The position numbers and the translations under genes were made by a program. Positions 34,431 through 46,357 of a DNA stretch of 64,000 bases are shown piece by piece (the first letter of the stretch is position 1; each line of letters opens with the position of its first letter). Below the pieces are notes generated by a model. It searched no databases and was not told the origin of the DNA. It was given only the letters and a program-made list of their open reading frames with translations. Origin of the DNA: Lobosporangium transversale (taxonomy: Eukaryota > Mortierellomycota > Mortierellomycetes > Mortierellales > Mortierellaceae); NCBI RefSeq assembly GCF_002105155.1, contig NW_019028979.1, positions 1,426,001 through 1,490,000 on the forward strand. Reading direction: 5' to 3'.

Positions 34431-37400
34431 TCAGTAGCCCTGAGCAACAAGCCAAGATTCGAGAGCAGCCCCATCCCTTGCAACCCATTTACTGCGGATA
34501 CGAAGCCCCTCTTTGGCCTGTTCTAGATCTCGCTCAAAGTCTCTGGTATCTTTATCTTTGAAGAATTCCTCCAAATCCGTCAAAAGCGATGGATCCGCCA
34601 TCTTATTAATAGGGATCTTGACACAGAAGCCTAACATACCCATGTTTCCTGTATAGCGCTCCTGCAGCGTCGCCCAGTTACCCTTGATCCACTCCCAAGC
34701 TGATAAGCGTGCCTGGATGTTCATTGACAATCCTGCAAGAACATACATGAAATCCTGTGCTCTCACTTCCTCCGATAAAGCAAATTTAAACATTCGTTCA
34801 ATCTGCTCTTTACCATGGACAGCTGTTCCCAGTGCGGCCAAACACAATGACTGTTGATCTTGCTTGGGTGTGGTTCTGAAGTATTGCAGAACTTGGTCAA
34901 ATTCCTTGACCACGCCATGAGCAATGGCAATTTCAAATGTTGTCCTACGCGTTGATGGATGTAAGACCTTGTCTTGATCCGCACCATCCTCCATAAACAA
35001 CTTGAATCGGCGTAATGCCTCCTTCACTGTCGGCTCATGACCTGATCGTCCCGCGCTAGAGATGATGGCCCCGCGTAGACGGCTGGTCAGGTAATCTTCA
35101 CCTTCAGGGAATTCCCAGCCAAGCTCATGAGCAAGATCATTGACCAACTTGCGTTGAAAATGCTTAATCGCATTGTGCGTACGTTCATTGATGCTGAAAA
35201 CTTGAGCAATGTGATCGAGCTTGCTGAGCAATAGGTCCCATACACTATCTCCACAAGAACAATTATTCAAAAGAAAGAAATTAGTTTTTTTTTTTTTTTT
35301 TTCATCTACAGATCCATGTGCATGACAAGGTGAATAACAGAAATATACATACACAAAGGATCTCTCATTCTTGTAATATTGGATCAAATCAAAGAGACGA
35401 TCCACACCGCTGTGTCCAGATGTAGCCAAACTGGACTGATCAGCCAAAAGCCCTGCGCGCTCAGCCACTCCCAGAGCTGGATTACCTTCCAGGATAGCAT
35501 GACCGAGTTGGCGGATAGCATTCGCCGGGTAGTTGGTACGGAAAACACCTGTAAAGTTTTTGTTAATCAGATAAAAGTTGGCTCCACCTTTGGCTTTGGA
35601 TACCTCGAATTTGAGTTCGCGCGTTTTCAATGTCTGGTTATGGTCTGTGATGGAAGCGGGTTTTGGATGGACACCCAGAGGGACCCACCAAATGGTCTTG
35701 TCTTCCTCTTCAGTGACGTCATTAGTCGACAAGAAGCGATGCTGTTCTACAGTGACAACGCCTTCATCCTCAGTAACGTTCAAGATTGGGATACCAATGA
35801 CGCGAGTCCAGGTATTCATAAACTCTTTGACATCGACCTTGGACTCCTCAGAAAGTGCGTTCCAGAGATCATCCGTTGAAGCATTCTTGTACTCATGCTT
35901 CTTGAGATATCGGCGGATTCCAGCCAGAAAGACATCAACTGTCAACCAGTTACTCAACATACGAATGACGGCGGCACCTTTGGAGTAAGATATAGCGTCA
36001 AAGATCTGATGGATCTCGTGTGGATCAGAAACTGGGACTTCAATAGGATGTGAGCTACGCAGAGAGTCCAAGCTGAGTCCCTGCTGGTACTCATTCACGA
36101 TAAAGTTGGACCAGGTATCCCAGCTGGGGAATAAGTGGTCGACTGCAAGGGTGCCAACCCAAGTAGCAAACCCTTCATTTAACCAAAGATGCTCCCACCA
36201 CTCCATCGTCACTAGGTTTCCAAACCATTGGTGGGCAATCTCGTGAGCAACCGTGTATGCAACCTGCTCCTTATTAGCTGCATCTGAAGTCTTCTCATCA
36301 TAAAGCAGAGCCACAGTACGATACGTGATCAACCCCCAGTTCTCCATTGCACCGGCATCAAAATCGGGAACGGCAATATGGTCAAGCTTGGGGAGAGGGT
36401 AGGCACTACCAAAAATTTCAGTAAAGTACTCCAAAATCTTGGGCGTAATTTCAAGCGCAAATCGACCTTGCTCTTTCAGTCCTGGGAGTGTATAAACACG
36501 GCATGTAATTGGCTTCTCAAGCTTGGTAGTCGTTGTCTCAATATACTCAAAGTCGCCAACAGCGAACGCCACCAGCTATGGTAATCAAAAACGAACAATT
36601 GTCAGATCATGTGAAATAAATGTAGCCACCAGAAAGTAAACAAAAGGGATGAAGAACCATTTTAAACTAGAAATATTTGTTTTCCCATTCATTCAAGGAA
36701 AGTTCCATGTGATGTGCATGAACCCAAACATGGCCGAGAACGAACCATACCACAAGGTAAAGATACAAGCAAGTAGGCAATCCAAACGGATAGCCCACTA
36801 GAAGAATTCTCCGAGGCGCACCCAAACAAGAGTCTCATATCCAGGCCGAGGCCATTACAACTCTCCCCTACGGTGTAGACGAGTCCTTGAGAGTTCTGTT
36901 TCTCTTTTGTATTTTTTAAAAAAAAAAAGACGGCGTCGTTCCCTGTATATCGCATCTCCTTTTTTCCTTGTGTTACAGATGTATTGCATGATTTTTTTAA
37001 CGACAATAATACACACAACCAAGAGTTCATCGCCACATCCTTTAATGATTAGGATCGAAATAAAGCAGGGGTGCTGCTCCAATTCGAATGGGATATGTAA
37101 AAAACTTACATAGGTTGACATGACAGGTGTCTTTTCAAAATACACGGTCTTGACCGCTGGATCTACAGATGTCATTTCCTTGATGGGCATATTAGAAAGA
37201 GCCTCTAGCTCCCAAGGAACCACAAGCGCCACTGAGAAGGTTGCTTTGACGGCAGGTTCATCCCAACAGGGGAATGCTTGACGAGCATCACAAGCCTCAA
37301 ACTGAGTAACAACCATATACTTGGTCTGGCCTTGAGCATCTTTATACTGAGATCTATAGAATCCATTCATCCGGTCATTGTGCTCTCCTTCAAACTCGAT

Positions 37401-37867
37401 TTGAAGAACGGCCTTTCCTTTGGGAATTGGTTGTGCAAAAGTAAAAGTTGCCACTTGATCGATCTCTGTTAACTTGATTTCTATTGCCTTATGGCTTTTT
37501 TAAAGATACAAAATTAATCGAGCTGACTTTTTTTTTTTTTTTTTTTTTGAATGACAATTAAAAAAAAAAAAACTTACTTCTCCTCACCCACAATGACATT
37601 GACCTTATTGATGGCTAATTTCTTGGCATTGACCTTGATTTCAGATGTTGGTTCATGAACATTCACACTATATTTTGCAGAAAATTGATGCGTGAGAAAA
37701 AAAAAAATAACAAAAAAAAAAAGTCCAGTATTTCAATTCTTTAATGCCTGTTCTTACTTGATGGAAACCTCGCCCTGGAAAATGAACGTGGTAAGGTTGG
37801 GCCACAACTTAATGTTATAGTGCTCAGGAGCAACATTCTTAGGGAGGACAACGCGTTCTGGTGTCAT
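34431..37867 (-). CDS. M1 zinc aminopeptidase, puromycin-sensitive type (copy 2)
   Basis: Five exons (37867-37758, 37667-37578, 37494-37110, 36575-35353, 35244-34431) encode 873 aa. GAMENWG, HEIAHQWFGN and NEGFATW are intact, so the protein should be active. It is a tandem paralogue of the gene at 30061-33248, with near-identical stretches such as RSSHPIEVP and YLKKHEYKNA. It differs by an extra intron at 35245-35352 (108 bp, with an A18 tract) that copy 1 lacks, and by a 534-bp third intron where copy 1 has 89 bp. The acceptor of intron 2 (TTTAAAAAAG|C) is unusually A-rich. An in-frame Met at 38002 would add a hydrophobic leader; I prefer 37867 because the family motif starts there. Confidence 0.92.
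36576..37109 (-). other. Expanded third intron of aminopeptidase copy 2
   Basis: This intron is six times longer than its counterpart in the neighbouring paralogue (89 bp). Its middle, about 36690-36900, is richer in G and C than the usual introns here, which suggests an inserted segment. I do not recognise its origin. Confidence 0.6.
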
Positions 37868-38188
37868 ATTGAAACGTTGAAATAGTAATAATGAAATAGA
37901 CGAAGAGAGAGTCGAGGAGGGAAGGGGAAAGGTGAAAAGGAGGGAAGTGAAAATCAAGAGCAATCGTTGCTTTAAAAGGTTTTTGACTGCGTAAATGCGC
38001 ACTAACTAATCTGTCTTTGATGCTAGGTACAGTTTGACAATTACCTTAGCGTTGTTCACTTGCTGACAATGTGTCACGTAAAAAAGACTTTGGCCATTTA
38101 ATACATATTTTTAATTCTAATCACAATTGACAATATGTTCTTCGTCTTGACCCTTTCTACAAGCTTATACGTCTATATAACTACACAT

Positions 38189-38675
38189 CTAAACAATATG
38201 TGCTGCTCGTTCATTCTGACCGGCTTCTTCTTCTTCTTCTTCTTCTTCTTTTTTCTGGACCTTCAACTTTTGCTGCTCTTCTTGAAACCTTTTTGAAGGC
38301 TTCTGAGGGATGATATCTAGGGTCCCTCTCTTGGGTGCAGGAGGCAGGAATGCTACCTGTGGTCGATATGCTGCTGAACTCGTCAAGGTACTCTTCTGAA
38401 ATTCCTTCGGCAAAAAGTACATGATGACTGTACGGACCAGCTTCGAGAACCATGTCTGACCATAGAGCAACCTTCCCGATACATTCGAGTTGCGGACCTG
38501 CTCCTTCGCATGCACAAAGCGCTGGTCTTTGTAGTCTTGGAGAGCCGCCTCGATGTCCTCCTGTGACGTACTGGATCCGAGTTCATAAATGCAGTTGGCA
38601 ACTACCACAGCGTCCTGCATCGCATTGATTGCACCTAATGTCAAGATTCACGTACAAGTTAAAAAAGGCGACTGT

Positions 38676-38714
<39 letters not shown>

Positions 38715-39224
38715 AAAAAAGATGAATATACCTTGTCCTGCACTTGGAAGCATCTTATGGCAAGCTACAACATCAAAAAGATGATAACATTGGTATCAAT
38801 AGGTCTGTTGTATATCAATCTTCCTCCATATCATATGTCATTTTCCTTTCTATCATTCTCTTTACCGTCGCCAATCAAAGCAATGCGTCCATGGTTCCAT
38901 GTCTCAAACAGTTTTTCTTCAAGATACACATTCGAGATCAAATCTCTGGGAGTAGCTTCGATGAGGTCGCCCATCGTGCCCCCAAAAGGCGTCAAGTGAT
39001 GAGCGAACGGTGCGATCGTGGCATCGATTGACTCTGGTCTCCATTCCGAGTTACGGAATGCTGTTTCTTTCTGCTCAGCTGTTAATTGAATACTAATTCC
39101 ATAGCAGATTCGATTCCCCGGAACAGATATGATAGTCCACTGAGAGATGTAATATGAGGAAAGGGTATTGTAAGGAAAAGAGCAAAAATACAATACAATA
39201 AAAAAACTTTGCCTCTCATTTCTC

Positions 39225-39259
<35 letters not shown>

Positions 39260-39950
39260 CTTTCTTACTGAATATGGTTTTTGATCAGCGATGACAACCG
39301 AAAAATGTGCAAAGTCATCCTTGAGAACTGGATACTTCTCCGGGTCCAAGGGTACAGTCGTCCCTACCAAGCAGGTATAACCCACCTCTAATGACTCTGT
39401 ATCGCTCTTGGGCAATAGCCGTTCCTTCTGTAGACGTTCATATAGACTCTGTCTCACAGCACTGTAGGCTCCATCGGCTCCAATAACAATATCGGACTCA
39501 TGAGTAGTACCATCCGCAAAGCGAACGATTGTCCCATGCTGACTTTGACCGACCGATAGTACCTTTTTACCATAATGGACCCTCTCTGGTGGTATCCTCG
39601 ATAACAGGAGATTATGGACCTGTGGGCGGCTGAAGAACTGTGTATTATAACCAATGCTTGAATTTAGTTGAAGAATAAAGAAAGAAGGAAAAAATAAATG
39701 AATGGAAAGAAACCTCCGATTTCAGTCTGTCGACGAGATAGCCCAGATGAGAAAGCCTAATTTAACTTATGTTCACCTTAGCCATACCTGTCCAAGTGTC
39801 CTCCAATGTTCATTCTGCTGATCCGGGTCATGTCTTCCTTGAAGATATCCATGCCTGTACCAGGATATGAAATCTTGCGCAATTCATCAAACAATTCTAA
39901 TTGTTCGAACACTGGAAGTATGTTGGCTCCCAGAGACATTCCAGCGCCTG

Positions 39951-39990
<40 letters not shown>

Positions 39991-40168
39991 ATTAACGACA
40001 ATAGCAGAAACGGCTCGGATCTGTTCACTCACCATATGGCTTCAGAGAATTCGAACGCTCAAAGATATCGTATTCGATACCGATTTTTTCTAGCAAGACA
40101 CCGAGCATTAGGCCTCCGAGCCCTGCTCCGACAATAGTTACTCTGAGTGTGCTGTCGTGTTCACTCAT
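38189..40168 (-). CDS. FAD-dependent monooxygenase, class A (copy 1)
   Basis: Six exons (40168-40033, 39947-39788, 39656-39269, 39139-38866, 38764-38732, 38634-38189) encode 478 aa. The Rossmann FAD motif VGAGLGGLMLG lies near residue 12, the DG motif GADGAYSAVRQ sits mid-protein, and the second FAD-binding motif (GD...CHKMLPSAGQG) spans the 33-nt fifth exon. The family (PHBH/zeaxanthin-epoxidase/salicylate-hydroxylase fold) uses NAD(P)H and oxygen to hydroxylate or epoxidise a substrate; the substrate cannot be read from sequence. It ends in a Glu-rich tail (GAA repeat). It is the first of three tandem paralogues with matching exon structure. Confidence 0.88.
38732..38764 (-). other. 33-nt micro-exon, monooxygenase copy 1
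   Basis: This exon lies between acceptor TGTAG|CTTGCC and donor CAAG|GTATATTC. It encodes the CHKMLPSAGQ part of the second FAD-binding motif, so skipping it would remove a cofactor site while keeping the frame (33 nt). Confidence 0.85.
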
Positions 40169-40603
40169 AGCAGACGTTGGGTACAGTTCTATTTCTTTTT
40201 TTTTTCTTTTTTTCCTTTTTTTGGAAGCGAGGTTTGACAGGCAAGCAATAAGAAAGGAAGAGCGAAAGGAAGAGCGAAAGGAAGTGGAGTAGAATATAAA
40301 AAGCTGGACAAAAAAGAAAGCAATAAAAGGTGGGGCCCTGATAGCTTTCAAAATTAATCTCGTTATCTAATTTAGTGATTTTATTGATTGTGCACAGCAC
40401 CATTTCACTTGCAGCATGCATCGATACCAAACATCCGCTCGTGTTGCACAAATAAATTTCTCTGCGCCCGTTGAAAAAGAAAAAAGAAGGAATGCATGCA
40501 TCTGTTGGCTTTTGGACTGAGTTATGCCTGTAATTTATTATTATGTGATCAATACTGGAACTACAAACGGTATATGTATACTACAGAGCAATTTTGGAGT
40601 GAC
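40169..40603. other. Intergenic, monooxygenase copies 1 and 2
   Basis: Promoter of copy 1 and 3' UTR of copy 2. It includes GGAAGAGCGAAA direct repeats near 40255-40285. No gene is seen. Confidence 0.6.
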
Positions 40604-42589
40604 TTAAGCAGCCTGTGGGGTGCTTTCCTTCAACTTCTGCTCCTCTTGATACCTTCTAGAAGGCTTTTGAGGGACAGGCATAAGAGTACCCCTCCTAGGA
40701 ACACGAGGTAAGAATGTCGCCTGGATTTGATATGCCTCGGTTCTCGTAAGGTTGATCTCTTCAAGCCATTTGGGCATCCAGTTCAGCACAGCTTTGCGCA
40801 ACAACCTCTCATACCAGGTTTGTCCATACAAAAGCTTTCCTGCTTGAGAAGAGTCTCCAACTGACATCTTGGCATATTCATAGCGTTGTCCTCTGTAGTC
40901 ATTCAAAGCGTCCTCCACTTCCTTACGCGACGTGTTTCTCAAATCGTAGATACAGTTAGCCAAGATCACAGCATCTTGGATGGCATTGATGGCACCTTTA
41001 AAAAAAAAAAAAAAAAGCTTAGTAAGTTAACCTTTTTTTATAGCTTTGTAAGAGAATCAGAATCAAGTAATGAACAGTTGTAAATACCTTGACCAGCACT
41101 AGGAAGCATTTTGTGGCATGCTATTTCTCAAAAAAATTTCATGGAAAAGTAAATGATGAATAAGGCACTATTTCCACACTTTAGGCTTTTTTTTTTTTTT
41201 TTTTTTTTCTCAGCTCATGCTTCAGCTAGCCTTACCATCTCCTAAGAGTCCGATACGGCCATGATGCCAGGTCTCGAACAGCTTCTCCTCCAGATAGACG
41301 TTAGAGATTAGATCTTGAGGAGTGGCCTTGATGATATCCCCCAATGTGCCTCCGAAAGGAATCTTATGTTCCACGAGCTTAGCGATCGTTGCATCCACCG
41401 ATTGAGATCCCCATTCAGAGTTCTTGCATGCAATCTCTCGTTCCTCATTTGAAAGCTGAATGACAATGCCATAGCATATTCTGTTTCCAGGAACATTCAA
41501 GATTGTGCACTAAATTCAACCAATAAAGCAAGCTCAGTATAAATGTAAGGTTCAAATCTTAAAAGGAATGGTCTCATTCACAAAAGAAAACCCGTTTTTC
41601 CTTGTGCGAACTGAGCCCACGAGCCACTGTTATAACCCCATTCTCCATGAATATTCCCATTAACCCTTCGCTTATCAAAACCTAATGATAAAAAGCAAAT
41701 GGGGTTCACCATACCGAATGAGGCTTCTTATCCGCAATGACAACTGAGAAATGTGTGTGACGATCCTTGAGGTCTGGGTACTTTTCAGGGTCCAGAGGAC
41801 GGGTTGTGCCAACCAAGCAAGTATAACCCAAGCTCATGGACTCTGTATCGCTCTTGGGCAACTTGCCTTCCTTTTGAAGGGTATCGTACAAACTTTGACG
41901 GACAGTGCTGTAAGCACCATCCGCTCCGATCAAAATATCTCCTTCATATTGAGTGCCATCTGTACAATGCAAGATCGCACGATGCTCATCCTGTTCTACA
42001 GAAGCTGCCTTCTTGCCATAAATAATCCTCTCCGCTGGCACCTTAGACAAAAGCAGACGATAAAGATCTGGTCTGCTGTATGCTACAGCATCATAACCGG
42101 TACTATACAAAAACAAAAAACAGAAAAAAAAAAGTCAATACAATTGCCTATTATTGCTTTCCCTATAGTAATATGTTTTTTGTTTGTTATTATCCATGAA
42201 ATTTGTTACCGTTCACGGCTTCCTGCGATATCCATGGAGCCAATCAAGTCCAAGTTCTCGTTGAGAACATCCATCTTTAATGCAGGTGATGATAACTCAA
42301 GGAGCTCGTCCAACATTCCAAGCTGCTCAAAGAGTGGCATGATTGGGGTTCCAAAGCCCATAGCCGCACCTTTGTGGCGAAAGAATGACATTAAGAAAAA
42401 GAAATTAGTTCCATGTGGCAGTCACTCTCTTTCCTCAATGTCTCTTTTGTATTAGAGCATACCAAATGGCTTCACAATAGGGGCACGCTCAAAAATTGTG
42501 TATTCGGCACCCATCTTCTCCAGCAAATGTCCGAGCATGAGACCACCGAGGCCGGCGCCTACAATCAAGATTTTTGGGGATGAACTCAT
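40604..42589 (-). CDS. FAD-dependent monooxygenase, class A (copy 2)
   Basis: Six exons (42589-42463, 42369-42210, 42102-41715, 41509-41236, 41120-41088, 40995-40604) encode 457 aa. The FAD motif GAGLGGLMLG, the DG motif GADGAYSTVRQ and the CHKMLPSAGQG motif are intact. Exons 2-5 have exactly the same lengths (160, 388, 274, 33 nt) as in the two neighbours, while introns differ in size. It has no signal peptide. Copy-specific residues around the presumed active site (for example SRPDLYRLLLSKVPAE) suggest a related but not identical substrate. The C-terminus is shorter than in the other copies. Confidence 0.88.
41088..41120 (-). other. 33-nt micro-exon, monooxygenase copy 2
   Basis: Same position, length and coding content (CHKMLPSAGQ) as in the neighbouring copies, between acceptor AAATAG|CATGCC and donor CAAG|GTATTT. 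Confidence 0.85.
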
Positions 42590-43525
42590 TGCTATGATTG
42601 TGGTTATTAATTGGGAAAATTTGAGGGTTGTAAAAATGAAAGCGTAGAAAATGAAAAGTGGAAGGAAGTGAAGGAAAAAAAAAAAAAAAAAAAAAAAAAG
42701 CGGAATAAAAAAATGGGTGAAGGAAGGAAAAAAAAAAAAAAAAAAAAAAAAAAGAGAGAATTAACTAAAAGTGAGAGCAGCGATGTTGGACGGGAAGTGA
42801 AAAAACTTGCTTCTGAGTCCTCACCAGAAAGTGGTCGACAAATATACTTTTAATATACTATTTTTGAATCAAAAACGATGATTAAATTGTATATTTATAT
42901 TTATACACATTTGTCAATGACTTTCTCTATCAGTATGACAGCAATTAAGGTATAGCAAATGGACACAAAGACCATGCGTGTGTCAAGCATCAAGGTGACA
43001 AAAATGTTTTTTACTTCCTTCACTTATCGAAGCCACCTGAGAATTGATCATCAAGTTCGCATACTGAATTCATTTCAACTCAAACACTGATTCTTGAGAT
43101 GCTATCGTTTTAAAAAGAATCGAAAGTATTAGAATACACAAGGCATTGAACGATTTGAATTCTTTTCGCCAAAAAATATCAGATGGTGAAGAGCTGTTCA
43201 ACCTCTAAAACATCATAGTGTTTTACTTTTGTTAACTTTTTACATTCGGATTAGCATGTTAGTGTTCAATACACCATAAGTTTATTTTTGTGAGCATTGG
43301 TGGTGCTCCATCTTGTTCTTGTTGATCCACATGCGAGTGAGCATTGCAAATATTTTTACCGCCTGCAGTTGACAATTAGTCTATTAAAGGGTCTACATGG
43401 AATATCATACATGTACATGTACATGTATGCCTTTTGTTCATGGAGCAATTAAGCAGTAGTTGAACCATTCTGTACATGTGCATTTGCTCCCCCTGTTTTT
43501 TATTGTTTATTTTTTTTTTCTCTCT
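42590..43525. other. Intergenic with two A25 tracts
   Basis: About 0.9 kb upstream of monooxygenase copy 2. A runs lie at 42675-42699 and 42729-42753 in the 5' leader region, and a palindromic ACATGTACATGTACATGTA block lies near 43410-43428. No gene is seen. Confidence 0.6.
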
Positions 43526-43984
43526 TTATATCGTATGCGTGTCAAGATCTTCACTTGCTGCTCTCCTGTCGTTGACCTCATTCATCTCAGTCTCGATCCC
43601 CTCAGCTGCACCTTTACGTCTTTGCTCTTCTAAATACTTTTTGGATGGTTTTGGGGGCTTAATGTTAAGTCGGCCTCGTTTCTTTGTAAAAGGCAGGAAG
43701 ACTGCCTGAGGTTGATAGGCGGCCGCTCGGGTAAGAGTGGTCTTCTCTAACCAATTGGGCATCCAACTAAAGACCATTTTACGTCCGAATTTCTCAATCC
43801 ATGTCTGGCCATAGAGAAGTTTGCCTGCCATTGCAGAGCCTTCAACCTGCATCTTCGCAAGAGGATAGCGCTGCCTTTTATAGTCCTTGAGAGCTGCCTC
43901 AATCTGCGATTGAGAGTTATCATTCATCTCATAAATACAGTTGGCTAGAGCCACTGCATCATACAATGCGTTGACCGCACCTAA

Positions 43985-44019
<35 letters not shown>

Positions 44020-45498
44020 GAGAGAGAGGATTGTGAAATTAGTGTGTATGCTACTGAAAATACATATGAATGTTAATGACTAAATAAAACTAAAATGTCA
44101 TTCGCTGGAGGAAGGGTTTGTCCGTGTCCTCAATTGTCTGTGTCCACACAAACAGATATTTACCTTGACCTGCACTCGGAAGCATCTTGTGGCAAGCTGT
44201 AAAATCGTGTAACAAAAACTAAAATTAGGGTTTTACACACATGCTCTGTCTTTTTTTTACTTTTTCGTCGCCATCATCAATATCAGAAATATGAATGTAA
44301 AACGTAGATAAAAAAAAAAAAAGAAAATCATACCATCTCCCAATAATGCAATGCGCTTATAAGTCCATGTTTCGAAGATTTTTTCTTCTAGATAAACATT
44401 CGTAATGACATCTTTTGGAGTTGCACGGATAATGTCATGGATTGTTCCACCAAAAGGGATCGGGTGATCTTGTATTTTAGCAATTGTATTATCGAGAGAC
44501 TCTGGTCCCCATTCCGAGTTTCGAAATACTGCTTCCTTCTCCTCTGGAGTCAACTGAATGACAATTCCGAAGCATATGCGATTACCCGGAACTGTAAGAA
44601 TGGTAGACTTGGTGGATACAAAAAAAAAAAAATTCAGTTACGGAACAAGGTTAGCATAGGAAAACATATTGCTGAGGCCAGGTTCAGGCACAATTGCATT
44701 TAAATCTTATATTAAAATTTTAAAATAAAAAAGAATTAAATACAAAAATAAAAATACTTCAGAAGACCCTAACAAGGGAAATCCCACAAAGTAGTAAAGA
44801 GAAGAAAGAGCGCAAGAGAGAAAGAAAGTACTTCTTACCGAATGGGGCTTTCCGTCTGCAATGACGACTCCAAAGTGCGAGAAAGGATCCTTGAGGACAG
44901 GGTATTTTTCTGGGTCCATTGGTTGAGATGTTCCTACTAAGCAAGTATACCCCAAGCTCAGGGATTCTGTATCTTTTCTCGGTAGTTTACCCTCTTTTTC
45001 TAATCGGTCGTAGAGATTTTGACGAACAGCGCTGTAGGCTCCATCAGCCCCAACGACAATATCGCCTTGATGAACACTGCCATCAGCACAACGAATCAAT
45101 GCACCATGCTCGCTTTGCCCTACTGAGAGTACTCGCTTGCCCAAATGGATTCTCCCTGGTGGAGTCTTGGAAACAAGTAGTCTATGGAGGTCTGGACGAC
45201 TGAACACAATGGAATCATAACCAATGCTGTGAATGATTAAAAGGAAACAGAGCAGTATTTGATTTTCTGATCAGTACACGACCTTAAAAATTGGTTTCTC
45301 TCATTCTCGTATTGAAGGAGACATCATTTACAGCTCACTGCTTCCGCCAATATCCAATGAGCCAATTATTCTTAGGTCTTCTCGGTAGATATCCATGGTG
45401 ACAGCAGGGAATGAGACCTTGAGGATCTCTTCGAGCAGCCCAAGCTGTTCAAATACAGGCATAATATTAGGCACCAGTCCCATGGCCGCACCTGCAGT

Positions 45499-45531
<33 letters not shown>

Positions 45532-45760
45532 TTCGGTATTCAAGCAGCCGGACAAAACGTTTATCATCCTCGCCTCATTAAAGCACAATAGAAAGGTTTG
45601 TACGGTTGATAGAAAACTAACCATACGGTTTGAGAATGGGAGCACGTTCAAAAATATCGTATGGGATGCCAATCTTTTCTAACAACAGACCCAGCATGAG
45701 TCCTCCTAAGCCTGCTCCCACGATCAGCACCCGTGGTGGAGTTGGTTCTGTATTGTCCAT
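43526..45760 (-). CDS. FAD-dependent monooxygenase, class A (copy 3)
   Basis: Six exons (45760-45622, 45491-45332, 45226-44839, 44607-44334, 44196-44164, 43980-43526) encode 482 aa. GAGLGGLMLG, GADGAYSAVRQ and CHKMLPSAGQG are intact. It is the third tandem paralogue, with exon 2-5 lengths (160, 388, 274, 33 nt) identical to the other two. Its last intron carries an (AAT)n microsatellite and its first a T29 tract in the sense strand. The C-terminal tail is longer and acidic. Tandem FAD monooxygenases often belong to secondary or lipid metabolism, but no partner gene (synthase, P450) is adjacent. Confidence 0.88.
43984..44019. repeat. (AAT)n microsatellite
   Basis: About twelve AAT units lie immediately inside the 3' end of the last intron of monooxygenase copy 3, next to the acceptor. 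Confidence 0.9.
44164..44196 (-). other. 33-nt micro-exon, monooxygenase copy 3
   Basis: Third instance of the conserved 33-nt exon coding CHKMLPSAGQ, between acceptor TTACAG|CTTGCC and donor CAAG|GTAAAT. Confidence 0.85.
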
Positions 45761-46322
45761 GATTTATTATTAGGGGTATGGAAGCTGTGAAATAATAATA
45801 GCAATAAATATATCAATAGTAATAATAAAGGGTATCAAAATGGAGAAATGGAGGAGTGAAGAAATGGAAATGGAGGAGTGAAGGAATGGGGAAGGATATG
45901 TCTAAAAAAAAATACAGAGGTGTATGCAAAGTCCTTAGAAAGAAATGTGTGTGAGAGAGAGAAGGGAGAAGAAGGGAGACGGTTGTGAGAGAAAGAACAA
46001 ACGACTGATAGAGTTGGGGATGTTTATGAAAGAAAGGGGGTGTAAAGGGAGAGTCAAGAATGAGAGGATCTAAGCATGAACCAATAGCCGTTATAAACGT
46101 CAAAGTTGTTGCTTTTAATAGGAATATGAATAATATAATATAGATATACGTTTGTGTTTATTTATTTGGATACAAATTTGCACCACTGATTATTAAATAC
46201 TTTTAAAAAAAAGCCTAACGGTCTGTTCTACAAACATTTTTTTTTTTTTTTCAATTGAAAAGATCCATGGTTGTACAAAAATGGTCCGCACAAAGAACAA
46301 GACAGCTACGTCGCAAATCTCT

Positions 46323-46357
<35 letters not shown>

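Noticed and set aside
43984-44019. Possible CRISPR or tandem structural array
   Set aside because: It is a simple (AAT)n microsatellite in an intron. No CRISPR-like repeat-spacer pattern exists anywhere in the window.
45813-46103. 96-codon minus-strand frame upstream of monooxygenase copy 3
   Set aside because: It is a translation of a GGAG/GAAG purine-rich leader and is low complexity without real content.
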